Shown here: positions 1 to 7,849 of the stretch, one piece after another
How the letters are laid out: every line of letters starts with the position of its first letter
Numbering within the stretch: the first letter of the stretch is position 1
Assembly (NCBI GenBank): GCA_964645005.1
Contig: CAZXYS010000002.1
Location: forward strand, 1-64,000
Length of the DNA stretch: 64,000 nucleotides
Direction of reading: 5' to 3'
Source of the DNA: CAZXYS01 sp964645005
Lineage (GTDB): Bacteria > Bacteroidota > Ignavibacteria > Kapaibacteriales > UBA2268
Notes under the pieces: model-generated
The model's input: the letters and a program-made list of their open reading frames with translations, nothing else
Database searches by the model: none
What the model was told of the DNA's origin: nothing
Made by a program: the position numbers and the translations under genes

Positions 1-97
1 TTTTTTTATTTTTGTCATCGCTTCTATATATAAGGTACATTTTTCCCGAAAATCTTTCATAAATTAATTATTTTGTCATTTCTAATTAATTTTAAGC

Positions 98-604
98 TTA
101 TTCATACCATGGGGGGTAATGACGCAGAATTTCTTGTAATTTCTTCAACAAGCGCGAATGTCTCAAATATGCTGCACTTTCGCTTATATCCAGCTTTTTT
201 GCTATCTCTTTAAGTTCAACTGATTCATAGTAATATAAGTAGAATACATCCCTGTCCTTCCCCTTGAGGCTGCCCATGCATAAATCAAAAATATAATCAT
301 AATATTCTTCCCTTTCTTTATCTGTCAAATTTGTTATCCCCTGGATGCCGCTTCTGGTATAATCAATCTGCTCATTAAACTCAGTAAAGTTTTTCCGCCA
401 TTGTATATATCTATAGTTGAAATTCCTGGCAACTCGGAGTATCCAATTCCGCGGTTCTTTAATTTCGTTTCTATCATTCTCAATGAGTTGAAGTAAATAT
501 TTCTCGAAGGCATAACTGATGGAATTCAAAAGTATGTCCTCTTCAAGAGTATCAAACTCTCTCTTCAATACGCACAGGTAATATTTATAATCAAATATAT
601 CCAT
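98..604 (-). CDS. Small sigma-70 family (ECF-like) RNA polymerase sigma factor
   Basis: The 168-residue protein has the size and layout of an ECF-type sigma factor. Residues about 20-70 form a helical region-2-like segment rich in aromatic and basic residues (RNFNYRYIQWRK). Residues 129-158 form a clear region 4 helix-turn-helix (ELKEIAKKLDISESAAYLRH). The family recruits RNA polymerase to a small set of promoters. No anti-sigma factor gene is adjacent; the gene stands alone and is divergent from the MNT/HEPN genes, so its regulon cannot be inferred. Region 2 is less typical than region 4, so the family call rests mainly on the C-terminal half. Confidence 0.8.
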   Translation of the reverse strand: MDIFDYKYYLCVLKREFDTLEEDILLNSISYAFEKYLLQLIENDRNEIKEPRNWILRVARNFNYRYIQWRKNFTEFNEQIDYTRSGIQGITNLTDKEREEYYDYIFDLCMGSLKGKDRDVFYLYYYESVELKEIAKKLDISESAAYLRHSRLLKKLQEILRHYPPWYE

Positions 605-819
605 TGATTACCAGCCAAAATTTACAGCTATGCATTTGTTTAAATTATAATATTTTTTGGAATTAAAAAAATAAAAATAATTGATTAATGTGGATGCCCA
701 ATCATTGTAAGAAAGTATTGCGCAAAATTATAAGAAAATCCGAAAAATTTGTTATTTTAGAGGATATTATTTTTTATTTGAATGTTAATAATAATATTAG
801 GCTTTATTATAGCAGATTA

Positions 820-1146
820 ATGACAGGTACAGAGAAAAATATATTAGAACAGATTAAACAAAGAGTTCTTGCTATAGAGCCTGAGGCGGAGGTGATCCTC
901 TTCGGCTCGAGGGCGCGGGGCGATGCAAGGGAAGATTCGGATTGGGACCTGCTGATATTGCTCGATGGGAAGGTGGATTTTGTTAGGGAAGATAAGATCC
1001 ATGATGTTATTCTTGATATTGAATTAAAGAATAGTGTGATTTTTTCTACTATGATAAGAAATCGGCAACAGTGGCAGTCTAAAGGTGAAAAGGGCTCTGT
1101 TTTTTATGGGAATGTGATGGAAGAAGGGTATAGGATTAGTGAATGA
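820..1146 (+). CDS. Nucleotidyltransferase domain protein (MNT/MntA-like), copy 1
   Basis: A minimal nucleotidyltransferase of the pol-beta superfamily. The GSx10DxD signature is complete at residues 29-43 (GSRARGDAREDSDWD). The start at 820 is chosen because upstream codons in the same frame give a non-conserved basic leader of 44 residues; a start at 688 is possible. In the MntA/HepT family, MNT proteins act as antitoxins that AMPylate the partner HEPN toxin. The gene overlaps the second MNT gene by 8 bases. Its first 50 or so codons are nearly identical in protein to copy 2, while the C-terminal half (DILDIELKNSVIF) differs completely, which points to tandem duplication followed by divergence or replacement. 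Confidence 0.85.
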   Translation: MTGTEKNILEQIKQRVLAIEPEAEVILFGSRARGDAREDSDWDLLILLDGKVDFVREDKIHDVILDIELKNSVIFSTMIRNRQQWQSKGEKGSVFYGNVMEEGYRISE

Positions 1147-1456
1147 TGACAATGACATATTGACGAGAATAAAAGAAAGAGTTCTGGCATTAGAGCCGGA
1201 GGCGGAAGTTATTCTCTTCGGATCGAGGGCGAGGGGTGATGCGCGGGCGGATTCGGATTGGGATCTGCTGATATTGCTCGATGGGAAGGTGGACGAAAGC
1301 AGGAAGCAGCCTTTGCGGATGAACCTTTATGATTTGGAAGTGGATACCGGTACTGTCATTGTTCCGGTTTTTAGGGAAAAGGCAAAATGGGGTGATGATG
1401 AAAGATATAATACTTCTTTCAAGAAAAATGTAAAGACAGAAGGTGTTACACTGTGA
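1139..1456 (+). CDS. Nucleotidyltransferase domain protein (MNT/MntA-like), copy 2
   Basis: A second MNT-type nucleotidyltransferase of 105 residues, starting with GTG inside the end of copy 1. The GSx10DxD motif is intact at residues 28-42. The C-terminal part (LRMNLYDLEVDTGTVIVPVFREKAKW) resembles standard stand-alone MNT proteins that pair with HEPN genes better than copy 1 does, so this is the more likely direct partner of the following HEPN gene. Its stop overlaps the HEPN start by 4 bases (GTGA), which suggests translational coupling. The toxin-antitoxin role is inferred from the family and gene order. Confidence 0.87.
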   Translation: MNDDNDILTRIKERVLALEPEAEVILFGSRARGDARADSDWDLLILLDGKVDESRKQPLRMNLYDLEVDTGTVIVPVFREKAKWGDDERYNTSFKKNVKTEGVTL

Positions 1457-1854
1457 AAGATATCAAGGAATTGAAATATTGGGTGGAAAGAGCTTATACC
1501 AGTTTTAATGCTGGTAATGATTTAATGGAAGTTGAATATTTGCATGATGCTGTTAATAGGTTCTACTATGCATGTTTTTACATTGTAAATGCATATTTGC
1601 TTTCCGAGCGCCTTACCCCTAAAACTCATTCCGGCTCGAGACACTTATTTAATGAAAGATTGATAAAAACAAAGAAATTAACTAAAGAAGATGCAAGTAT
1701 TTATATGGAACTCTTCGAAGCAAGACAGGAGACTGATTATGATGCATTTGTTTATCCGGAGTTTGAAAAAATTGTGGAATATTCACAAAGAACAGAAGAT
1801 TTTTTAGAGAAGATCAAGGCTATTATTGAATCGAGACTTGGAAAGATAATATGA
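1453..1854 (+). CDS. HEPN domain protein (UPF0332-like), partner of the MNT genes
   Basis: The 133-residue all-helical protein has the UPF0332-type HEPN pattern. There is an N-terminal helix, then AVNRFYYACFYIVNAYL (residues 33-49), a KTHSG turn, and the conserved RQETDYDAF segment at 91-99. HEPN proteins next to MNT genes are often RNases or regulated toxins. The classical Rx4-6H ribonuclease motif is not obvious here, so catalytic activity is uncertain. It starts with GTG, overlapping MNT copy 2 by 4 bases, and its stop overlaps the next ATG by 4 bases. That links a defence-type module directly to a metabolic gene. Confidence 0.85.
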   Translation: MKDIKELKYWVERAYTSFNAGNDLMEVEYLHDAVNRFYYACFYIVNAYLLSERLTPKTHSGSRHLFNERLIKTKKLTKEDASIYMELFEARQETDYDAFVYPEFEKIVEYSQRTEDFLEKIKAIIESRLGKII

Positions 1855-2642
1855 ACCAACAAGCGTATAATACTATTCTGGTGGAAATGGACGGGCAGGT
1901 CGCACGGGTGACGCTGAATCGTCCCGAAGTGCATAATGCTTTTAATAATGATTTGATAAATGAGCTTTTTGATGCTTTCGAAAAAATGAAGGATGACAAG
2001 GATGTGCGCGCTATCGTGGTGACTGGGAAAGGTAAATCCTTCTGCGCAGGCGCCGACCTTAACTGGATGAAAAGCGTTGTCAATTTCGACTATGAGCAGA
2101 ATTACCAGGAGTCGCTGAAACTGGCGCAACTGATGTATTTGATATTTACTCACCCGAAACCGATTATCTCTCGGGTGAATGGAGCGGCTATAGGCGGGGG
2201 CGTTGGGCTTATGACTGTCGGTGATATAATAATTGCACAAGAGAATGCCAAGTTCGGTTTGTCGGAAGTGCGCCTGGGACTCGTGCCGGCAGCTATTTCA
2301 CCGTTTGTGATGAGCCGCATCGGTCAGGGCTGCGCACGCGAACTGTTCATCACCGGCGAACGTATCAAAGCGCCGGAAGCGTATAAATTAGGACTTATCA
2401 ATAAAGTCGTGCCCGAAGATCAGCTCGATGAAGCTGTGGACGGCTATCTCAAGCTAATTCTCAATAATGGTCCCGAAGCTATCAAAAGTGTGAAAGATAT
2501 GATTTTCACTGTTTCTCAGACCGGCTTCCCTGAGATACAGGAATATACCGCCCGGCTTATCGCAAATCTGCGCATTAGCGAGGAAGGGCAGGAAGGTATG
2601 AATGCGTTCCTTGAAAAAAGGAAACCGAGATGGGTGGAGTAG
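1851..2642 (+). CDS. liuC: Enoyl-CoA hydratase/isomerase family, probably methylglutaconyl-CoA hydratase
   Basis: A 263-residue crotonase-fold enzyme of full length. The oxyanion-hole segments are SFCAGADLNWMK (63-74) and GAAIGGGVGL (111-120). The catalytic glutamate region is FGLSEVRLGLVPAAISP (from 136). ADLNWMK and the SEVRLGL-PA-ISP pattern are characteristic of methylglutaconyl-CoA hydratases (AUH/LiuC), which make HMG-CoA in leucine catabolism. The window also carries the biotin carboxylase, biotin carrier and methylcrotonyl-CoA carboxylase beta subunit of the preceding step, which supports the assignment. The ATG overlaps the HEPN stop by 4 bases and only a weak GGAAAG ribosome binding site precedes it, so translation may depend on the upstream gene. 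Confidence 0.85.
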   Translation: MNQQAYNTILVEMDGQVARVTLNRPEVHNAFNNDLINELFDAFEKMKDDKDVRAIVVTGKGKSFCAGADLNWMKSVVNFDYEQNYQESLKLAQLMYLIFTHPKPIISRVNGAAIGGGVGLMTVGDIIIAQENAKFGLSEVRLGLVPAAISPFVMSRIGQGCARELFITGERIKAPEAYKLGLINKVVPEDQLDEAVDGYLKLILNNGPEAIKSVKDMIFTVSQTGFPEIQEYTARLIANLRISEEGQEGMNAFLEKRKPRWVE

Positions 2643-2706
2643 TAAGAACCACCCCGTAACACCTTCGGCGTTCCCCCCCCTCCTTATTTAAGGAGGGGGA
2701 TAAGAG
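2643..2706. repeat. Dispersed-repeat fragment with C/G-tract hairpin
   Basis: The spacer holds the end of an intergenic repeat seen elsewhere in the window: a hairpin of CCCCTCCTTA and AAGGAGGGG at about 2675-2699, preceded by the ACCACCCCGT..CCTTCGGCG unit that recurs near 25900. It lies between convergent genes and may also work as a transcription terminator, though it has no T-run. Confidence 0.6.
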
Positions 2707-2759
2707 ATGTTGAATTGTTTGCTGCTTCGCGAAGTGAGTAGGAAGCCACAAAAGATTCT

Positions 2760-4055
2760 CTATTTTATTACTATAAACTTCTCCACAAACTTACCATCCA
2801 TCGTACTATACGAAAGGAAATACATGCCGGGATTCAGCCCCGAAACATCTACCGCTATCTTCTCGCCTAAAATATTAGCGCTCACATTGCTCATCTTCTC
2901 GCCGAAGGTATTGTATATTTCCATCCCGCCGGTGGATAGATGCCAGCTTTCCGTGTTAAGGTCGAGGTATAGGCGGTCGGTGGCGGGGTTGGGGAAAAGT
3001 TTGGTTCCTTTATTTATATTTTTATGCTTTACATCTGTAACTTTTATTTCACAATTAGAAATTGGCGCTCTATATAAACCGGAAGGTTCTCCTGCGGCTC
3101 CGGTACCAACAAAAAAATAATCGTCGTTCATAATAAAATAACCTGCCCATTCTTTATTATATCCATTAGGTATTGGTATAAATGTTTTACCACTGTCATC
3201 TGAGTAAAAAATGCCTTTGCCAAAATCTCTAATAAAGATTCTCTTATTGCATTTTCTCATTGGTACATTATGAAAATCAATGTCGTTATTAACAATACTC
3301 CAATTTATACCATTATCTTTTGACATATATAAATTCTGATTAATTCTACCTGCAAAAGCAAACAATAAATCATCAATTGATAAAATTGATTCTATGCCCG
3401 GATGTTTGGTATTTGTATCAATTTCTAACTTTTCCCAATTATTACCACTATCTTTTGAAACATAAATACCTCCTGTTTCACCAACAAAAATCATACTGTC
3501 TTTCTTTAAAATAGATCGAACATTAGGAGGAAATTTAATATCATAATTTGTATAAAATGGTGGCGATATCCAACTCTTACCGTTCTTAGATAGAATAAAT
3601 AATCCACCATCAGTGCCTACAAATAATTCATCATTGATAAATTCTATAGTATTAAATGTATGAGCATACACACGAGAGCCTCCAGGTTCAAATTGCCAAT
3701 ACAAGCTATCAGATTTAATCCAGTTTTTACCATAGTCTTTTGAGATATATAAAAACGGATTTGATTCAACTTGAATAACAAATATATTTTTATTTACTGC
3801 TATTGCTCTAACATTTTGAAATTCTTCAGATTCAGGATGAACAATTTTTTGCCAATAATCGCCATTGGTAGTAGTGTAATACAAATGATCATAAGATGAC
3901 ATTAGTATATCACTACCATCATCTTCATCGATATCAAGATACCAAATTGCAGCGTTCTTAAAGGATATTCCGTTTGTTAATTTTTCCCATTGTGCTAATC
4001 CCTGAACTTGACTAATTATTGATATAATTAAGCTTAATATTAATATCTTTTTCAT
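2760..4055 (-). CDS. Secreted BNR/beta-propeller protein with T9SS C-terminal sorting domain
   Basis: The 431-residue protein begins with a signal peptide (MKKILILSLIISIISQVQGLAQ), and an AAGGAGA ribosome binding site lies before the ATG. The middle consists of repeated blades with SKDYGKNW, SKDSGNNW, SKDNGINW and SDDSGKTF Asp-box signatures, as in sialidase-like or VPS10-like propellers. The last 80 residues start at KLFPNPATDRLYL and end GMYFLSYSTMDGKFVEKFIVIK, a standard type A sorting domain (TIGR04183-like) that directs export through T9SS. No catalytic residues of a sialidase are recognisable. The role is probably surface binding, but the ligand is unknown. Confidence 0.88.
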   Translation of the reverse strand: MKKILILSLIISIISQVQGLAQWEKLTNGISFKNAAIWYLDIDEDDGSDILMSSYDHLYYTTTNGDYWQKIVHPESEEFQNVRAIAVNKNIFVIQVESNPFLYISKDYGKNWIKSDSLYWQFEPGGSRVYAHTFNTIEFINDELFVGTDGGLFILSKNGKSWISPPFYTNYDIKFPPNVRSILKKDSMIFVGETGGIYVSKDSGNNWEKLEIDTNTKHPGIESILSIDDLLFAFAGRINQNLYMSKDNGINWSIVNNDIDFHNVPMRKCNKRIFIRDFGKGIFYSDDSGKTFIPIPNGYNKEWAGYFIMNDDYFFVGTGAAGEPSGLYRAPISNCEIKVTDVKHKNINKGTKLFPNPATDRLYLDLNTESWHLSTGGMEIYNTFGEKMSNVSANILGEKIAVDVSGLNPGMYFLSYSTMDGKFVEKFIVIK

Positions 4056-4086
4056 GTTGATTCTCCTTAATATTAATATAAATCGT

Positions 4087-4116
4087 AGGTGTCCGATAAT
4101 AATATACCGGACACCT
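4087..4116 (-). terminator. Hairpin, possible terminator of the minus-strand T9SS genes
   Basis: A 9-bp perfect stem (AGGTGTCCG with CGGACACCT) around a 12-base AT-rich loop, just after the orphan sorting-domain remnant when read on the minus strand. No long U-run follows, so termination is plausible but not certain. Confidence 0.5.
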
Positions 4117-4125
4117 TGTTTGAAT

Positions 4126-4260
4126 TTATTTAATTATCATCATCTTTTTGGATTTTACGATCATTCCATTAAGTTCAATACCGTAAATATAGACGCCTGT
4201 TGATAGATCTTTGGCAGATATCTTTAACTGAACAAATATTTTTAATTTAGTTATTATCAT
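4126..4260 (-). pseudogene. Orphan T9SS sorting-domain remnant
   Basis: Read on the minus strand, 44 codons from 4260 give a sequence ending in DLSTGVYIYGIELNGMIV and then KSKKMMIIK before a TAA stop. The S-x-G-x-Y-x-Y-x-I/L pattern with a final basic-hydrophobic strand is the last half of a T9SS C-terminal sorting domain. There is no signal peptide or cargo domain and a TGA lies a few codons upstream in frame, so this is the tail of a lost cargo gene. It sits downstream of an intact cargo gene with its own sorting domain. Confidence 0.7.
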
Positions 4261-4273
4261 TAGGATTTTAAAT

Positions 4274-5704
4274 TTATTTCAGTATTATTAGGGGTTTAGT
4301 CAATATTTTCGAATTATTTATATTAAAAACGATCCAGTAAAAACCACTGCTTTTGATTTCACCAATCTCTTTTATAGGTATTGTATTTATACCTAGGTTA
4401 AGGTATATTTTACCGGACTTAGTTATGGTCTCTCCTAAAGGGTTTATCACTGAATAAGATAAAAGCATTTTTTTAGATAAATTAGCATAGATATTCACAA
4501 ATGATTTCAAATTTGCAGGATTGGGTACAATCTTGATATTTATATTTCTTATGTTTTTTGTTGAACTGACATTGTTTGCAGTCTCAGTATATTTGTAAAT
4601 TTCCTGATTTTGAATATTTACTGCAAGATTAGTTCTCCTTGAGGGAAAAGCAACACTATTTAATGAAGGATATCTGAATCCTCCCGGGATATAATCAAAT
4701 TCTTTATCCAAATGCCAGTTATCACCACCGTCTGAAGTTCTCCATACTTTAAAATAGGGTCCGACCGCTACTAAATTATTATTATCATAAGCCGCTATAT
4801 CCAATAAACCACTATACCGTTCTATTGGTTCAACAAGTGTATCCAGGCTTTCTATCCATGATTTTCCTCCGTCAGTAGAGTGAAATACAACATCCCAATA
4901 ACAACTATCTCTAGGTACTCTCGAAGCACACCATAAATTTAACGAATCAACTACTATAATATCATGGTTGAAATCTCTGTTAAGTCCCCAAGGAGCTTCA
5001 TAATAATCCCAATTTTTACCAAAATCTTTAGAAATATAAATAAGGTATTTTGATATTGTAGTATCAACATTTTGAGTCCCTGTTACTATTATTTTGTTCT
5101 TTGTTGGCATAGTTATACTCGTAATTGCATGTAATGGTATACCGGCATCTTGTATACTATCAATTTTGTTCCAGTGAATACCTCCATCAAAAGTTAAATA
5201 TAATTCCATCGGCGTTTTCATTGCCCCGTATTGGTCGTCATACATATATACTTGATGAACTCTTTCAAAACCTCTTGAAACAGATAATTTTCCTTTTACC
5301 CAACTCAAGCCATTATCAGTCGACCTATAATAATACCCTGAATCACAAACAGCCACTGCCAGGTTCTTTGAAGGATAAGAAAGATCATTTAAGCGATGCC
5401 ATTGCTCTATTATTTTATTACCATTAGAGTCTAAAACAATACCGATAGAATCAACGTAAGTAGTTACCCATGTATCACCTCCGTCTGTTGTCCTTCTAAA
5501 GTATTGATATTTGCTATTTGCCGTTCCGATAGCTATGCAGTTTAATGAATCTATACATTCTATACACTTATACCAAACATTACCTTTATAATGTCCGGTT
5601 GAGTCAGCTAGATCCCATACCCCGTAATTGGTTTTCAAAGGGAAATCATCAGCAAGCAGTGCACTCGTAAATGCTAAGAATAATAAAACAACTAATATTT
5701 TCAT
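4274..5704 (-). CDS. Secreted beta-propeller (BNR-type) protein with T9SS sorting domain
   Basis: The chosen start at 5704 gives MKILVVLLFLAFTSALLAD, a typical signal peptide, preceded by a perfect GGAGG ribosome binding site. The same frame extends 26 codons upstream, but through the preceding terminator hairpin. The mature part has repeated Asp-box-like blades (RRTTDGGDTW, RSTDNGLSW, LTFDGGIHW, ISKDFGKNW, HSTDGGKSW, RTSDGGDNW), indicating a six- or seven-bladed propeller of the photosystem-assembly/sialidase-like type. The last 85 residues (KIVPNPANLKSFVNI to the end) look like a T9SS sorting domain, although the usual G-x-Y motif is replaced by SSGFYWIVF. It is paralogous in design to the gene at 2760-4055. 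Confidence 0.85.
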   Translation of the reverse strand: MKILVVLLFLAFTSALLADDFPLKTNYGVWDLADSTGHYKGNVWYKCIECIDSLNCIAIGTANSKYQYFRRTTDGGDTWVTTYVDSIGIVLDSNGNKIIEQWHRLNDLSYPSKNLAVAVCDSGYYYRSTDNGLSWVKGKLSVSRGFERVHQVYMYDDQYGAMKTPMELYLTFDGGIHWNKIDSIQDAGIPLHAITSITMPTKNKIIVTGTQNVDTTISKYLIYISKDFGKNWDYYEAPWGLNRDFNHDIIVVDSLNLWCASRVPRDSCYWDVVFHSTDGGKSWIESLDTLVEPIERYSGLLDIAAYDNNNLVAVGPYFKVWRTSDGGDNWHLDKEFDYIPGGFRYPSLNSVAFPSRRTNLAVNIQNQEIYKYTETANNVSSTKNIRNINIKIVPNPANLKSFVNIYANLSKKMLLSYSVINPLGETITKSGKIYLNLGINTIPIKEIGEIKSSGFYWIVFNINNSKILTKPLIILK

Positions 5705-5727
5705 TTCTTCCTCCGTTATAAAAAATA

Positions 5728-5761
5728 GCAGCCCTGATAACATATAAATATCAGGGCTGCT
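5728..5761 (-). terminator. Intrinsic terminator
   Basis: A 13-bp perfect stem (AGCAGCCCTGATA with its complement) and an 8-base loop, followed on the minus strand by ATTTTTTAT. It lies directly after the cysteine-rich cargo gene ending at 5769 and before the next gene's ribosome binding site, so the two minus-strand genes are probably separate transcription units. Confidence 0.85.
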
Positions 5762-5768
5762 TTTAGAA

Positions 5769-6638
5769 TTATGGTTGTACAATCAATGAACCATTACTTA
5801 TTAGTTCACCGTTAACTTTAACCAAGTAAAAATATTTCCCTGGAGAAACTCTTGTCATATCAACCGGTATGATTATTTCATGTGATTTTTTCACGTTATT
5901 AATTGTTTTTATTTTTCTCCCTAGAATATCGATGATTTCAACTGTCAAATCACCTTTTTGATGGGAATAAAAATATATCTCCGTTTCTCCTGTATTAGGA
6001 TTTGGTTTTGGGTAAGTGACGTTATCGAAAGTTAATTCTAATAAATGATTTTGTTCATCCGGACGTTTGGGCATATAATCATCGCAAACAGCAAAACAAT
6101 TTGGTTGTGTTGGATCATTGCAAGTGAAGCTGCTGGATGAATATGACAAACTTGTCGCAGAAGCTTGACCATAGCTATCAGTACAAACTTCATACAGAGC
6201 CCAGCAACATTCGGTACTAGGACATCTAAGAATAGTATCTCCTATTCTAGTCCAACATGAAGCATTAATTGCCCTCCAATTTATTTCGCAAGAATCTTCT
6301 TCTGGTAACATCGAATTATGAGTTAAGATATAATAAACAGAAAGTTGAAATATTTGTTCATCGGACAGATTACAATCATCACAGTCTGAAAGGTCTATTT
6401 GCCCAATTTGAACATCTTTGAACAGTCCGCAAGCGTCTTCCCTGTACCAGTATTCAATGGCTACTGAGCAATTTGGACATAAAGCAGGTGATATCCAGGC
6501 ATCAATTTCTACTTTATATTCCCAATCATCTTGTGGGCAATCCATTTCACAAGGAGGTTCAGGGTCCTGTGCAGACAATGGATTGAAGCTTAATAGCAGG
6601 GCTATTATCAACAAAAAAAGGTTATTTTTAAGTTCCAT
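5769..6638 (-). CDS. Cysteine-rich secreted protein with T9SS sorting domain
   Basis: The start at 6638 (MELKNNLFLLIIALLL..LSAQ) has a GGAGAG ribosome binding site seven bases upstream. Extending four codons to a TTG would consume that site. A signal peptide is followed by about 190 residues with many cysteines, several in pairs (CPNC, CDDC, ECC), suggesting a disulfide-stabilised extracellular fold. The C-terminus (PKPNPNTGETEIYFY .. VSPGKYFYLVKVNGELIS) is a T9SS sorting domain. The central domain matches nothing I recognise. A broken relative sharing the WISP and NLS(D/E)EQI segments lies immediately upstream. Confidence 0.82.
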   Translation of the reverse strand: MELKNNLFLLIIALLLSFNPLSAQDPEPPCEMDCPQDDWEYKVEIDAWISPALCPNCSVAIEYWYREDACGLFKDVQIGQIDLSDCDDCNLSDEQIFQLSVYYILTHNSMLPEEDSCEINWRAINASCWTRIGDTILRCPSTECCWALYEVCTDSYGQASATSLSYSSSSFTCNDPTQPNCFAVCDDYMPKRPDEQNHLLELTFDNVTYPKPNPNTGETEIYFYSHQKGDLTVEIIDILGRKIKTINNVKKSHEIIIPVDMTRVSPGKYFYLVKVNGELISNGSLIVQP

Positions 6639-6659
6639 TTTACTCTCCAATAATTATTG

Positions 6660-6943
6660 ATGTAATAATTTCTACAATAAAAGAGAAACAATCTGTTCCT
6701 CGGACAAATTCAATACTTGTGATTTCTATTTCATTAGTACAATCAGGTACGTGACAATTTCATTGTGTCTGCAGTTAATGAAAAAATCACAACAATTAAG
6801 TTCGGCAGCATAGGGTTCCAAAGGAGAAATCCATGGTGTGCTTTCGCATGTATAATAACGATCTACCTGTGCCCCCCCTCGTAGAGGAGTCCGACAAATA
6901 AAGCTGCGATAAAAAAATGTGTTAATGTTAGAGGTTTCATCAT
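6660..6943 (-). pseudogene. Frameshifted paralogue of the cysteine-rich secreted protein
   Basis: Minus strand. An ideal GGAGG ribosome binding site precedes ATGATG at 6943. The first frame gives a signal peptide (MMKPLTLTHFFIAALFVGLL) that dies at a TAG just after a run of seven Gs near 6875-6882. The next frame continues with YYTCESTPWISP and NCCDFFINC, then stops at 6726. The same frame resumes with NLSEEQIVSLLL, which matches NLSDEQIFQL of the intact neighbour. The parallel order of WISP, paired Cys and NLS-EQI shows a tandem duplicate that is truncated and has lost its reading frame. It has no sorting domain left. Confidence 0.72.
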
Positions 6944-7248
6944 TTCCTCCCAATAATAAATGGATAAATTGTTATTTATACCATGACCTCGCGGGTCAAA
7001 ATAAAAATCAATATTCCTAAAAAACTAACTGTCGCTTGTTTTCCTACCCTGAAAAGTCTCTCTTACTCCTTGATTTGAATTCTTAGCTTATTACCTTTTT
7101 TCGTTTGTATCATTACCTGATGTTTATTTACAAATCTTTTTTCTTTTTTGCAAATTTTTTGTGACTATTTTTTCTTTTTTTTAATTAACAGTTATAACTT
7201 CAAAAAGTTTCAGGAAATTATAATTTTTTTTTCAAAAAGGTAGATGGG

Positions 7249-7799
7249 AATATTACAACCCCCTTAGTCCCCCTTTTTTAAGGGGGAATTGTTGTTACAA
7301 CCCCTTTACTTTCGTAACTGAATTCCGATATAGTAACGTTTCTTTCTAAAAAGTTTTACTTTGATTCATATTCGGTTGTTTAGTCAAAGTACATCTTTTG
7401 GGGAAAAACAGCTTCCCAAATCGGAATTTGGGAAGCAGGTTCATTGAGTGGTAATTTGGGAAGCAGGGTACTGAGAAGGGGTTGTGTAAAGATCCTGCCC
7501 CGCTAAAGCGGGATCTAAAGATATTCGCAGGAATGACATTTGCTCACTTTTTAGGAACACCCTATTATTTAATTGTTGTTGCGTATTTTCAACTATTTTA
7601 TTAGGTTCGTAAATTGCTATCGGATGTGTTTACAGTTAGTTGTAACAACTGGGGGAAACAGGGATAGGTTGAGATTTGCGTAGGGTTTTGTGCAAAGTGC
7701 AACTTTGCATGAAAAACAGCTTCCCAAATCGGAATTTGGGAAGCAGGGCACTGAGAAGGCGGTTGTGTAAAGATTCCTGCATTCGCAGGAATGACGCTT
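7249..7799. repeat. Mosaic of dispersed intergenic repeats and hairpins
   Basis: This long gene-free stretch is built from repeat modules. (a) 7255-7290 has C-tract/G-tract arms (ACAACCCCCTTAGTCC .. AAGGGGGAAT). (b) 7411-7436 and 7719-7744 are two identical copies of a 26-base hairpin (GCTTCCCAAA, loop, TTTGGGAAGC), each followed by CTGAGAAGG and GGTTGTGTAAAGAT. (c) AATGACA/G-type ends follow at 7532-7540 and 7788-7795, after GCAGG hairpins. (d) The 7563-7660 segment recurs near 15050-15135. (e) TGCAAAGT/ACTTTGCA is a hairpin at 7691-7709. No gene is seen. The stretch from 6954 to 7248 is AT-rich and holds nothing recognisable. Confidence 0.8.
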
Positions 7800-7849
7800 T
7801 TGAATCTATAAGTAAGAAAATAAAGTAGGATTAATGGATAGGGATTGAG

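Noticed and set aside
688..819. Upstream extension of MNT copy 1
   Set aside because: The 44 extra residues are not similar to copy 2 or the MNT family, and the conserved part starts after the ATG at 820.
2707..3120. 137-codon plus-strand open frame over the end of the T9SS gene at 2760-4055
   Set aside because: It is the complement of a sorting-domain coding sequence and has no domain of its own.
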